Below are positions 1-8,201 of a DNA stretch of 64,000 nt, in pieces. The position numbers and the translations under genes were made by a program. The stretch spans positions 1,426,001 through 1,490,000 of the forward strand of contig JADJYV010000013.1 of assembly GCA_016719575.1 (NCBI GenBank), in the 5' to 3' direction. The notes under the pieces were generated by a model. The model worked only from the letters and a program-made list of their open reading frames with translations. It did no database searches and had not been told where the DNA came from. Position 1 is the stretch's first letter. Every line of letters starts with the position of its first letter. Source of the stretch: Pseudobdellovibrionaceae bacterium (GTDB taxonomy: Bacteria; Bdellovibrionota; Bdellovibrionia; Bdellovibrionales; Bdellovibrionaceae).

Positions 1-691
1 CAATATGAGCCCCTACAAGACCCCAAAAATCTACGGAGTGATTCATGTGCCTCAAATGAGCAAGCTCATGAACAATGACATAGTCTATCAGCTCTGGCCT
101 AAAAACAATCAAACGCCAGTTAAAGTTGATCGTTCCACGCGACGAGCAACTCCCCCACCGAGTGCGTTGTTCCCTAAACTTAAGGGCCTTTGGATACAAA
201 TTCATTTTTTGAGCCCAAAGCTCCGTGCGCTCAGTTATTTTTTGAATCGCTTCTTTTTTGTAAAACCTGCGGATTTCAGTTAGTAATTGCGGCTGTTCGT
301 CGGTCAGCACGTCCGCACTCCACTCGTTTCGGGGGATATGCAGCCGCAACTCCCCCTCGCGAACAACGACAAAGGGCTTTTCTAAAACCGTGATAACGAT
401 ACGAAGGGGGCAAGCCCTCCCAAGAAACGGAAAGGTTTCATACGACTTAATTTTCTTCTCTGGAAATTTTGCTCTTTTTTCTTCGAACTTTACAAAATTC
501 CTTTCGATCCATTCTTTCTTAGCAATTAAAAATTCGTAAATCACCTTGGTTGAAGTTAACTTTCCAGCAACGACCTTGATTGGTTTGTTTGGATACAAAT
601 AAATAGAGACCGTGCGGCGAAACGCCCGGCGATGAACTTCGACCGTTCGGTTAAAAAAAGGAAAATGTTCTCTTTCAGTCTTGTTTGCCAT
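1..691 (-). CDS. YgjP-type zinc metallopeptidase (DUF45/WLM), C-terminus cut by window edge
   Basis: Reading the minus strand from an ATG at 691 gives an open frame that runs off the left edge (about 230 codons seen). Near residues 206-216 it carries HELAHLRHMNH, the HExxH zinc-binding motif with a further His, followed by SVDFW. Just before lies RTRWGSCSS. This combination is typical of the YgjP-like/DUF45 M48-related metallopeptidase family, which is cytosolic and poorly characterised. The N-terminal half is basic and has no signal peptide. The start lies only 28 bases from the divergent kinase start at 720, so both promoters must overlap the gene starts. The family call is firm; the substrate is unknown. 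Confidence 0.85.
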   Translation of the reverse strand, partial: MANKTEREHFPFFNRTVEVHRRAFRRTVSIYLYPNKPIKVVAGKLTSTKVIYEFLIAKKEWIERNFVKFEEKRAKFPEKKIKSYETFPFLGRACPLRIVITVLEKPFVVVREGELRLHIPRNEWSADVLTDEQPQLLTEIRRFYKKEAIQKITERTELWAQKMNLYPKALKFREQRTRWGSCSSRGTINFNWRLIVFRPELIDYVIVHELAHLRHMNHSVDFWGLVGAHI

Positions 692-719
692 GAGTTCTTA
701 TGAGATTTACATTGCCAGT

Positions 720-1685
720 ATGAATTCAAAGACTTCATTTTACAATCTCGATCCCGAAAAGGTTCTGCGGACCGCAGAAAACCAGGGCTTTTTGACGACA
801 GGCGAGTTTTCACAACTCAACTCTTACGAAAATCGAGTCTTTGACATTCGCCTTGAGGTCGCGGTTGAAAACAATATGTCGGTCATTGCAAAATTCTATC
901 GCCCTAACCGCTGGAGCAAAGAAAGCCTTCAAGAAGAACATCAATTTCTGCTCGACTTGGCCGCCGAAAATATTCCCGCCGTGGCTCCGCTTGTTCTAAA
1001 GACGGGCCTGACGCTGGCAGAAGTGGATGGTATGTATGTGGCTTTCTTTCCGAAAGTACGAGGACGAATGCCTCAAGAGTTTGTCGGCGAAGAGCTTAAG
1101 CAGGTGGGTCGCCTCATGGCTCAAGTCCATAACATTGGCGCCCTCAGAAAAGCTCGCCAGCGTCCGGTTTTAGATACCAGCTACTTTGGCGGCTGGCCAA
1201 CTTTGGACTTTTTGCAGGGGTGGATCGCTCCCGAAGTCCGCAATCGCTATAATGCAGCCGCCCATGTCATTCTCACTGAGCTTGATAATATTCTGGATCA
1301 TCAAGAATTCATCCGCATTCATGGCGACTGTCACCGAGGGAATCTACTCCACAACGGAAAACAATTTTTTTTAGTCGATTTTGATGATTTTTGCACCGGA
1401 CCAGTGATTCAAGATTTCTGGATGCTCCTCAGCGGCACGGGCGAGGATGGCCAACGAGAGCAGGATGAAATCCTTTCTGGTTATGAGGAGCTTCGGGAGT
1501 TTCCCTATCACCAATGGACATGGGTGCCGTGGCTGCGGGGCCTCAGAATTCTTTCCTACGCCGGTTGGATCGCAAGGCGCTGGGAAGACCCCAGTTTTCC
1601 ACGCCTTTTTCCAGAGTTTAACACCTTTAGATATTGGGCCGAAGAAGTTGAGGCCCTCGAAAAGATTGCCTGGGCCTCATCTTAA
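720..1685 (+). CDS. srkA: SrkA/YihE-type stress response serine/threonine kinase
   Basis: The protein has about 321 residues with the aminoglycoside-phosphotransferase-like kinase fold of SrkA (YihE). N-terminal family motifs are LNSYENRVF and KFYRPNRWS. The catalytic loop HGDCHRGN is near residue 201 and the metal-binding DFDD near residue 220. SrkA family members are cytosolic kinases that protect against stress-induced death in E. coli. ATG 720 is preferred because the family begins close to the F-x-L-x-P segment. In-frame TTG 681 and ATG 690 would overlap the divergent peptidase gene. No strong SD is seen before any of them, so the start is uncertain. The gene ends just before the SRP RNA. 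Confidence 0.85.
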   Translation: MNSKTSFYNLDPEKVLRTAENQGFLTTGEFSQLNSYENRVFDIRLEVAVENNMSVIAKFYRPNRWSKESLQEEHQFLLDLAAENIPAVAPLVLKTGLTLAEVDGMYVAFFPKVRGRMPQEFVGEELKQVGRLMAQVHNIGALRKARQRPVLDTSYFGGWPTLDFLQGWIAPEVRNRYNAAAHVILTELDNILDHQEFIRIHGDCHRGNLLHNGKQFFLVDFDDFCTGPVIQDFWMLLSGTGEDGQREQDEILSGYEELREFPYHQWTWVPWLRGLRILSYAGWIARRWEDPSFPRLFPEFNTFRYWAEEVEALEKIAWASS

Positions 1686-1751
1686 CTTAATAAGTTTTAA
1701 GGGCGCGCGGCGTTATTGCATGAATTGCAGAGATCGCTGGGATACACAAGC

Positions 1752-1857
1752 CTTGGCCGGGTCCCATACAATAGAGCCCTTACTGAATCCGCTAGATCCG
1801 GAAGGAAGCAACGGCGTTTAAGGGACTATGTGATATGGGGTGCTCGGCCGCTTTTTT
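1752..1857 (+). ncRNA. ffs: Small bacterial signal recognition particle RNA (4.5S type)
   Basis: The conserved SRP Alu-less core GATCCGGAAGGAAGCAACGG (the GGAA tetraloop and asymmetric loop recognised by Ffh) lies at 1796-1815. The flanks pair into a long hairpin: GGCCGGGTCCCATA near 1755-1768 with TATGGGGTGCTCGGCC near 1834-1849, and TAGAGCCCTT near 1772-1781 with AAGGGACTA near 1820-1828. The RNA ends in a C/T-rich tract at 1851-1858 that would end transcription. It sits directly upstream of dnaX, a common arrangement. The exact 5' end is not determined by sequence alone. Confidence 0.92.
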
Positions 1858-1903
1858 TATCCTGCTTTTAGTGCTACATTAAGCCTTTCTCGAGGGGAAC
1901 TTT

Positions 1904-3517
1904 TTGTCTTATCAGGTCATAGCACGTAAATGGCGCCCGCAATCTTTCAACGAAGTCGTTGGCCAGAATCACATTACCCAAACTCTGACCAATGCCCTTC
2001 GTAACAATCGCCTTCACCATGCTCTTCTTCTAACTGGGCCACGCGGAACTGGTAAAACCTCTTCAGCTCGTATCTTGGCAAAAGCTCTCCGTTGTTCGAA
2101 CGCGATAGATTTTGTTCCCTGTGATAAATGCGAATCTTGTCTCGAAATTTCGCAAGGCCGAAGCCCAGATGTCATGGAGCTTGATGGCGCAAGCAACAAT
2201 GGTGTCGATGCAATTCGCGACCTGCGCGACTCGGTCAGTTATATGCCCGCTAGAGGTAAGTACAAGGTCTACATCATCGATGAAGTCCACATGCTGTCAA
2301 CAAGTGCCTTCAATGCTCTTTTAAAGACTCTTGAAGAGCCACCGGCCCACGTCATCTTTATTCTTGCGACGACTGAGGTGCAGAAAATTCCTCAGACTAT
2401 TTTATCTCGATGCCAACGTTATGATTTTCGCCGGATTTCGATTAAACAAATCACAGAACAGCTACAAAAAATTTGTCTGAGCGAAAACATTAGAGCTGAC
2501 GAAGAGGCCTTATGGATGGTTGCCCGCCAGGGCGATGGCTCTATGCGAGACAGTTTAAGCTTATTAGATCAGGTCATCACCTTTGCTAATGGGCCACTCA
2601 CGCGACAAAATGTGGTCGAAATTCTTGGCTTAACCAATCGCAGTCTTTTATTTGAAACCCTTCAAGGATTGGTTAACAGAGATACCAAGGCGATTATGGC
2701 CATCCTAGAGAAAGTTGCAACTTCGGGATTTGAACCCCACCTCTTTTCTCAGGACCTTCTTGAAATGATCCGCAATCTACTGCTCGTAAAAGTCTCTGGT
2801 CCTGAGGCCTCACAGATTTTGGAACTCCCTGATTCGGAGCTTCAAGCGCTGATGAGTCTTGCAAAAAACCCCTCTGAAGAAGATATCCACCTGCTTTTTG
2901 ATATGGCCCTAAAAAGTGCCAATGAAATACCCAGAGCCCATGATCCCCGCATAGTCCTCGAAGTGGGACTTCTCCGTATGGCTGCGGCACCTCAGATCAC
3001 GGATCTAGAAAGTCTACTTAGAGGTGGGGCCCGGCTAGCCAGTACCTCTCCTATTATTAAAAAATCCGCCGAGCCTTCCAAACCAAAATACGTTACTGGG
3101 GACACTCCACAAGAAAAGTGGCTAGCCTTTGTAGATAAAATCCGTCAGCAAGAGGCCTTTTTTGCGGCTAAAATCGAAAACCTTCTCTTTCTTAAAGAAG
3201 AGGGTGCCGCCCTCCTACTTGGGGTTTCTCCAAAGATGGCTTTTTTAAAAGACCAAATGAACGATCCTAACATCCGCGCTAAGTTGCAAGGATTTATTGA
3301 TTCATTCTGGGGGCCTGGTTATTCTTTTCAGGTTCTCGGTGGTAAAGAATCGCTCGAGGGCGAGTCCGCACAGTCGTTGATGCAGAAAAAGCATCAGCGC
3401 GCTGAAGAGGAGCTTCGCCGACAGATCGAAGAAAACCCCATGGTAAAAACGGCACAACAGGTTTTTAAAAGCCAAATCAAAGCCGTCACAGAGATTGCCG
3501 ATAAAGGCAGGAGGTAA
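1904..3517 (+). CDS. dnaX: DNA polymerase III subunits gamma/tau
   Basis: The 537-residue clamp-loader ATPase has Walker A GPRGTGKTSS near residue 46, a zinc module with Cys near 64, 73, 76 and 79, Walker B DEVHML near 126, and the sensor region LEEPPAHVIFILATTE. The start is TTG behind GAGGGG, giving the canonical MSYQVIARKWRP beginning. The tail after about residue 380 is short compared with the E. coli tau arm, but it is long enough for a tau-like domain. It is first in a run with ybaB, recR and mglA (gaps of 2-4 bases), downstream of the SRP RNA. The product loads the sliding clamp at the replication fork. Confidence 0.97.
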   Translation: MSYQVIARKWRPQSFNEVVGQNHITQTLTNALRNNRLHHALLLTGPRGTGKTSSARILAKALRCSNAIDFVPCDKCESCLEISQGRSPDVMELDGASNNGVDAIRDLRDSVSYMPARGKYKVYIIDEVHMLSTSAFNALLKTLEEPPAHVIFILATTEVQKIPQTILSRCQRYDFRRISIKQITEQLQKICLSENIRADEEALWMVARQGDGSMRDSLSLLDQVITFANGPLTRQNVVEILGLTNRSLLFETLQGLVNRDTKAIMAILEKVATSGFEPHLFSQDLLEMIRNLLLVKVSGPEASQILELPDSELQALMSLAKNPSEEDIHLLFDMALKSANEIPRAHDPRIVLEVGLLRMAAAPQITDLESLLRGGARLASTSPIIKKSAEPSKPKYVTGDTPQEKWLAFVDKIRQQEAFFAAKIENLLFLKEEGAALLLGVSPKMAFLKDQMNDPNIRAKLQGFIDSFWGPGYSFQVLGGKESLEGESAQSLMQKKHQRAEEELRRQIEENPMVKTAQQVFKSQIKAVTEIADKGRR

Positions 3518-3519
3518 AC

Positions 3520-3843
3520 ATGAAAGGTTTTTCCGGCGGAATGGCCCAACTTATGAAGCAAGCCAATCAAATGCAAACTCGCATGAAAAAAGCCCAAGAC
3601 GAGTTAGCAAAACATGAATACGAAGCGTCTTCTGGCGGCGGTGCCGTCACTGTAAAGGTCAATGGCGAATACAAAATGATGTCTCTAACCATCAATAACG
3701 ATGTCATGAAGTCTGGTGATGTCGAAATGCTTCAAGATCTAATCCTCACGGCAACGAACGAAGCTGTTAAGGTCGCTCGCGAAACTTCTCAGAAAGAGAT
3801 GGAAAAGATCACTGGCGGCATGAACGTTCCTGGTCTATTCTAG
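3520..3843 (+). CDS. ybaB: YbaB/EbfC nucleoid-associated protein
   Basis: This is a 107-residue protein with an N-terminal helix rich in Met, Gln and Lys (MAQLMKQANQMQTRMKKAQ). It is followed by the typical SGGGAVTVKVNGEYKM segment and a C-terminal helix ending in GGMNVPGLF. Length and order match the YbaB/EbfC DNA-binding family, which forms dimers that coat DNA and is usually encoded between dnaX and recR, as here. A strong AGGAGG precedes the ATG. It begins 2 bases after the dnaX stop and ends 4 bases before recR, so it is surely co-transcribed. Confidence 0.96.
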   Translation: MKGFSGGMAQLMKQANQMQTRMKKAQDELAKHEYEASSGGGAVTVKVNGEYKMMSLTINNDVMKSGDVEMLQDLILTATNEAVKVARETSQKEMEKITGGMNVPGLF

Positions 3844-3847
3844 GCTC

Positions 3848-4462
3848 ATGCTAAACATCTCTGCACTCGAAAAATTAGTCCACGAGCTCAGTCGTCTGCC
3901 TGGTATTGGCCCAAAGACAGCACAGCGTCTCGCGTATCATATTCTTCGTTCAAAAGATGGCTATGTAGAGCGCCTCAGCGACTCTCTAGTTCGCATACGA
4001 GCAGAGGTTCATACCTGTGTAAAATGCTTCAACTATACGGACACTCATGAGTGTAAGTTCTGCCGCGACATCCACCGCACGGATGATTCTCTTTGTGTGG
4101 TCGAAGAGCCCTCCGACATCATGAAGGTAGAATCCTCTGGAGCCTTCCGTGGTCGTTATCATGTTCTACACGGCGTGATTTCACCACTTGATGGAATTAA
4201 TGCCCAGGATTTAAAAATCAAAGAGCTTATCGCAAGAATTGACGCGGGGCTGCGCTCTGAGGGGCCGAAAATCAAAGAAGTAATCCTCGCCTTGGATGCG
4301 GATCTTGAAGGAGACACAACAATTTTGTATCTTGCAAAGCTTTTGCAGGGCAAAGAGGTTCGCCTAAGTCGGTTGGCTCATGGAGTTCCTATCGGCAGTG
4401 ATATTGAATTCATAGATGATAGAACCTTGGGGCAAGCCCTCGAAAACCGTGTGGAGCTTTAA
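3848..4462 (+). CDS. recR: Recombination mediator RecR
   Basis: The 204-residue protein has the helix-hairpin-helix LPGIGPKTAQRLAYHIL near residues 17-33. A four-Cys zinc finger lies at about 57-72 (CVKC...CKFC). A Toprim domain starts at VVEEPSD, with the acidic ALDADLEGD near 145. RecR loads RecA at single-strand gaps together with RecO and RecF. Length and motif order are standard. It follows ybaB by 4 bases and is followed 3 bases later by the MglA gene, which suggests one operon. Confidence 0.97.
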   Translation: MLNISALEKLVHELSRLPGIGPKTAQRLAYHILRSKDGYVERLSDSLVRIRAEVHTCVKCFNYTDTHECKFCRDIHRTDDSLCVVEEPSDIMKVESSGAFRGRYHVLHGVISPLDGINAQDLKIKELIARIDAGLRSEGPKIKEVILALDADLEGDTTILYLAKLLQGKEVRLSRLAHGVPIGSDIEFIDDRTLGQALENRVEL

Positions 4463-4465
4463 TTC

Positions 4466-5059
4466 ATGTCGCATGTAAACCCGAGCGCTAAAGAAATTCA
4501 CTGCAAGATAGTCTACTACGGTCCTTCTTTGGGCGGTAAAACTACAAATATCCAGTGGATCTATCAACGTCATGCGAGCGACCAGCGAACCAAACTTGTT
4601 GCTGTAGACTCGGACATTGAGCGCACTTTGTTTTTTGATTTTTTGCCGATGAACGTTGGCGATGTCCATGGCTTCAATGTCCGCTTTCACCTGTATAGCG
4701 TCCCGGGACAGGTTGTTTATGATGCCTCTCGTAAACTCATCTTAAAAGGAGTAGACGGCATTATCTTCGTTGCTGACTCTCAGGTGGAGAGGATGGATGA
4801 AAATATTGAGGCCCTCAAAAATCTCGAGCGTAATCTCGAACAGCAAGGCTACGATATTCGCGAAATCCCCCTCATTATGCAATATAACAAGCGAGACCTG
4901 CCAAATGCCGCCTCTTTGGCTGAACTAAGATTAGCCCTGAACCGCTACAATGCTCCCGAAGTCGAAGGTTCTGCAGCCGAAGGCAAAGGGGTCGATGAGG
5001 CTTTCAAAATGGTTTCTAAGTCTATTCTGAATATGCTAAAAGGTGGCACGAACATCTAA
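4466..5059 (+). CDS. mglA: MglA-type small Ras-like GTPase (polarity/gliding)
   Basis: The 197-residue cytosolic GTPase has P-loop GPSLGGKTT near residue 19, the switch-II segment VPGQ near 79, and the guanine specificity motif NKRD near 142. The PGQ form and the MSHVN N-terminus are typical of MglA rather than Rab/Ras proteins. MglA sets cell polarity and drives type IV pilus or gliding machinery in Myxococcus, and in Bdellovibrio it is linked to prey invasion. Here it sits 3 bases downstream of recR, so it rides in a DNA-repair operon. No mglB is visible nearby. Confidence 0.93.
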   Translation: MSHVNPSAKEIHCKIVYYGPSLGGKTTNIQWIYQRHASDQRTKLVAVDSDIERTLFFDFLPMNVGDVHGFNVRFHLYSVPGQVVYDASRKLILKGVDGIIFVADSQVERMDENIEALKNLERNLEQQGYDIREIPLIMQYNKRDLPNAASLAELRLALNRYNAPEVEGSAAEGKGVDEAFKMVSKSILNMLKGGTNI

Positions 5060-5078
5060 ACAGATGTGAGGAGCCCCT

Positions 5079-6044
5079 ATGAATTACGATATCGCCGCCG
5101 ATATTCAACGCCTCAAAAAAGAAAAGAACGCTGTCATCCTCGCTCATTATTACGAAGAGGGAGACATACAGGACATCGCCGACTTTGTTGGAGATAGCTT
5201 TTTCTTAGCCAAAACAGGCCAAAAGGTTCAACAAAAGGTGATCCTTCTTGCTGGCGTCGTCTTTATGGCTGAAAGCGTGAAAATTTTAAATCCCGAAAAA
5301 ACAGTTTTGGTTCCAGACCTCGAAGCCAGTTGCTCTTTGGTCAAAGGGGCTCCCTACGAAAAATATCTTGAGTGGCGAAAGCAAAATTCCGATGGTATCG
5401 CCGTCACCTATATCAACTCTAGTGCAGAAGTGAAGGCAATTTCAGACGTGATCATTACTTCAAGCAACGCCGAGCAAATCATTGATTCGATTCCTCGGGA
5501 TCGAAAAATTTTATTCGGTCCCGACCAACATTTGGGACGCTGGCTATCGAAGAAACTAAATAGAAAAATGGAGCTCTGGCCCGGCGCCTGCGAAGTCCAC
5601 GTCCTCTTTAATGCGCGGAAGCTCCATGAACTAAAATCCGAACACCCTGATGCCTTAGTCATTGCCCACCCAGAATGCGACGAGGCGGTGCTAAACTACG
5701 CAGATGTTATTGGCTCGACCTCTCGCCTGCTTGAAGAGGTTAAAAATAATCCACACAAAAAATTTATTGTTGCTACAGAAGCCGGAATTTTTCATCAAAT
5801 GAAGAAAGAACGTCCCGAAGCCATTTTAATACAAGCGCCTGTTTTAGATAGCGGCTGCGCCTGCAACAACTGCCCCTATATGAAAATGAACTCTATGGAG
5901 AAAATCAAGGCCGCCCTGGAAAAACTCGAACCCCAAGTACAAATGAGCGAAATCCTACGCAAACAAGCGCGAGTCTCTTTAGATCGAATGATGGATATCA
6001 CCAGCGGTAAACCCGTAACTTGGCCCACTGAGTTTCATGTTTAG
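5079..6044 (+). CDS. nadA: Quinolinate synthase A
   Basis: This 321-residue enzyme condenses iminoaspartate with dihydroxyacetone phosphate to quinolinate in NAD synthesis and needs a 4Fe-4S cluster. The three expected cluster Cys are seen in LEASCSL (about 86), GACEVHV (about 171) and the GCACNNCPY segment (about 259-265). ILAHYYEEGDIQDIADFVGD is the family N-terminus. GAGGAG lies before the ATG. It starts 19 bases after mglA and overlaps the next gene by 8 bases. No nadB or nadC is in view. Confidence 0.96.
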   Translation: MNYDIAADIQRLKKEKNAVILAHYYEEGDIQDIADFVGDSFFLAKTGQKVQQKVILLAGVVFMAESVKILNPEKTVLVPDLEASCSLVKGAPYEKYLEWRKQNSDGIAVTYINSSAEVKAISDVIITSSNAEQIIDSIPRDRKILFGPDQHLGRWLSKKLNRKMELWPGACEVHVLFNARKLHELKSEHPDALVIAHPECDEAVLNYADVIGSTSRLLEEVKNNPHKKFIVATEAGIFHQMKKERPEAILIQAPVLDSGCACNNCPYMKMNSMEKIKAALEKLEPQVQMSEILRKQARVSLDRMMDITSGKPVTWPTEFHV

Positions 6045-6552
6045 TAGAATCGCGATACCTTCATTTCAAAATACAGACTCTGCCTGGGTCGAAATCTATC
6101 TCAGCTCTGTAGGCGGAAGCCTCCACCCTGACTACAGAAATGAAATTCGCTCAGCCATCGAGCAAACTCTCACAGAAAAAAAATCGGCCGAAAAAGTTTA
6201 TTATTCTACCTCGCATGCGCGAGCCATTGGCGGGTTTGCTTTAAGCAATAGACCAATTGGCTTCGATATCGAAGCGCAAGACCGAGTTCAAAACAACACC
6301 ATCTCACGAGTCTCGCAAAACAGTGAAGTAAGTGAAGCCCCTACTCACACTCACCTATGGACCGCGAAAGAAGCTGCCTACAAATCACTCGCAAAATTTT
6401 CTCAACCAACAGTGATCTCCTCAATACAAATTGGGCAATGGACACAAACTAATCACTTCAAACTCACAAATGAAAGTTCTTTCGGAGCCCCAGAAGGGTG
6501 TGGCATCACTTGGACTTTTGATTCACACATCTGTGCTGTTTATTTTTTTTAA
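6037..6552 (+). CDS. 4'-phosphopantetheinyl transferase superfamily protein
   Basis: The 171-residue protein carries the two Sfp/AcpS-superfamily signatures: IGFDIEAQD near residues 74-82 (metal-binding Asp and Glu) and LWTAKEAAYKSLAKF near 107-121 (the WxxKEAxxK motif). Such enzymes move phosphopantetheine from CoA to a carrier-protein serine. It is short compared with Sfp (about 230) but longer than AcpS (about 120). The ATG overlaps the last 8 bases of nadA, so it is translationally coupled. The carrier protein partner is not identifiable here; it may act on the fatty acid ACP. Confidence 0.8.
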   Translation: MFSRIAIPSFQNTDSAWVEIYLSSVGGSLHPDYRNEIRSAIEQTLTEKKSAEKVYYSTSHARAIGGFALSNRPIGFDIEAQDRVQNNTISRVSQNSEVSEAPTHTHLWTAKEAAYKSLAKFSQPTVISSIQIGQWTQTNHFKLTNESSFGAPEGCGITWTFDSHICAVYFF

Positions 6553-6688
6553 ATTTCGTGTCTCATCCTGAGATTTAAGACAGTTAACGCTTGATGTGAT
6601 CTCTTTTTTGCATTTCATCTATTAAACTTTGGTCGAGTCCGACCGATGAGTTTAGTGTGAATGAAACTTCGCTAGAGAAAGGTGTGGA

Positions 6689-7093
6689 ATGAAGGCCACT
6701 AAAGTTAAAACAAAATCAAATAGACGGATTGCACCTCGGAAAGAGACCTCACCAATAAATGTCTCGTATCTGACTTCATTGTCAGATTTTACTCGAATTG
6801 CAAAAAACTGTGAAATCGTTGAGGCCTCCGCCACTGGACTTCTCATTCTTGTTAAACGAGATGATATCCTGCCTCCCGCACTGAGAAAGACGCTGAGTCT
6901 CGACTCCCTTATTGGCGAAAGTATTTTTATGCACCTCGCCGACATGAATCTCGAAATATCTGGAACCATTGCACGCACACAGCTCCTCGGCAAAAAGGGA
7001 TTTCACCTCGCGATCGACTATAGCGAAGACTCTCCTGAGTATTGGCGGGAGTGTCTAATGGATCTGTTGCCAGCGCCGGGAGAAATTGAATAG
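6689..7093 (+). CDS. PilZ-like (possible c-di-GMP binding) domain protein
   Basis: This is a 134-residue soluble protein. RRIAPR at residues 12-17 fits the RxxxR half of the PilZ site. EASATG near residue 49 sits where the (D/N)xSxxG half is expected, with Glu replacing the usual Asp/Asn. The following beta-rich stretch and GKKGFHLAIDY fit a PilZ barrel. The short motif spacing and the altered acidic residue leave c-di-GMP binding uncertain. It stands alone, with a 136-base leader upstream (6553-6688) holding a small hairpin GGTCG-AGTC-CGACC. Confidence 0.6.
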   Translation: MKATKVKTKSNRRIAPRKETSPINVSYLTSLSDFTRIAKNCEIVEASATGLLILVKRDDILPPALRKTLSLDSLIGESIFMHLADMNLEISGTIARTQLLGKKGFHLAIDYSEDSPEYWRECLMDLLPAPGEIE

Positions 7094-7099
7094 CTCCTA

Positions 7100-8089
7100 T
7101 TATTTAGAACGAAATCCATTAGGGTGAGTGCGATGCCATTGCCAAGCATGATTTATAATCGTTTCTATGTCCGGATACTTCGGCTGCCATCTTAAAACCT
7201 GACGTGCTTTTTGGCTGTCTGCGACCAAGAAGGCCGGGTCACCGCTACGACGTCCCTCTTCTGTGTAAGGGAGCTTTTTATTCGTCGCTCTTTCACAGGC
7301 TTTTATCACTTCGCGAACTGAAAATCCTTTTTCGCTCCCAAGATTAAAAACATCGCCCTTTCCTGGTGTCGTCATTTCCATGGCAAGGATGTGAGCTGCA
7401 ATAAGATCCATAATGTGAATATAGTCTCGAACACAGGTACCATCAGGTGTCGGATAATCAGTTCCAAAAATACTAATCTGATTTTTTTCATTTAAAGCAC
7501 TTCTTAACACTCTGGGTACCAAATGACTCTCTGGAGTATGGTCCTCGCCAATCGTTCCGTCGGGATGAGCGCCAGCAACATTAAAGTATCGTAAGACGGA
7601 ATACCCCAATCCATCACTTTTTCGACATTCATCTATCGCATCTTCGGTCATCACTTTGCTTTGTCCATAAGGGCTGATCGGAGATCGGGCCTGCATCTCG
7701 TTTACAGGGTTTTGAGAGGGTCTGCCATAGACGGCCGCCGTTGATGAAAAAACCAACCTTTTAACTCCCACATCTGACATCGCCTTTAATAAGACAAGCG
7801 TGTTTCTATAGTTATTATTGTAATATTTTTCTGGATCAAGAACGCTTTCGGCCACTTCTATATAGGCTGCAAAATGCATAACAACATCAATCTGATGATT
7901 TTGTAAAATGTCTTTCACCAATTGGGAATCGCCAACATCACCAATAAACAATTTCGATTTCTTATCTACTGCCTCTTTGTGACCTCGAGATAAATTATCT
8001 AGAACGCAAACTTCATGTCCACGCACAATGAGCTCGCGAGTTGCGTGACTTCCAATATACCCAGCGCCTCCGGTAACTAACACCCGCAT
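7100..8089 (-). CDS. galE: UDP-glucose 4-epimerase
   Basis: The protein is an extended short-chain dehydrogenase of about 329 residues with N-terminal NAD motif VTGGAGYIGSH, a Ser/Thr triad region SSTAAVYG, and catalytic YGQSK. The C-terminus ADSQKARQVLRWQPKYPDIE is typical GalE. It interconverts UDP-glucose and UDP-galactose for surface polysaccharide. The start at 8089 is chosen because AGGAGG lies just before that ATG; an in-frame ATG 18 bases upstream lacks an SD. It opens a surface-glycan neighbourhood (8.2-13.1 kb). Confidence 0.94.
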   Translation of the reverse strand: MRVLVTGGAGYIGSHATRELIVRGHEVCVLDNLSRGHKEAVDKKSKLFIGDVGDSQLVKDILQNHQIDVVMHFAAYIEVAESVLDPEKYYNNNYRNTLVLLKAMSDVGVKRLVFSSTAAVYGRPSQNPVNEMQARSPISPYGQSKVMTEDAIDECRKSDGLGYSVLRYFNVAGAHPDGTIGEDHTPESHLVPRVLRSALNEKNQISIFGTDYPTPDGTCVRDYIHIMDLIAAHILAMEMTTPGKGDVFNLGSEKGFSVREVIKACERATNKKLPYTEEGRRSGDPAFLVADSQKARQVLRWQPKYPDIETIINHAWQWHRTHPNGFRSK

Positions 8090-8201
8090 GGATCCTCCTG
8101 CAATCATTTTAAGAATAGTCTAGACAAAATAGAAATACCAGAAAGTCCTTGTCTCCATCTTTTAAAAAGCATCAGATATAGAAAACAAGACGAGGGCCTC
8201 T

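Noticed and set aside
5..393. Two plus-strand ORFs at the left edge
   Set aside because: They are shadows of the minus-strand metallopeptidase, which has clear HExxH and WGSCSS motifs.
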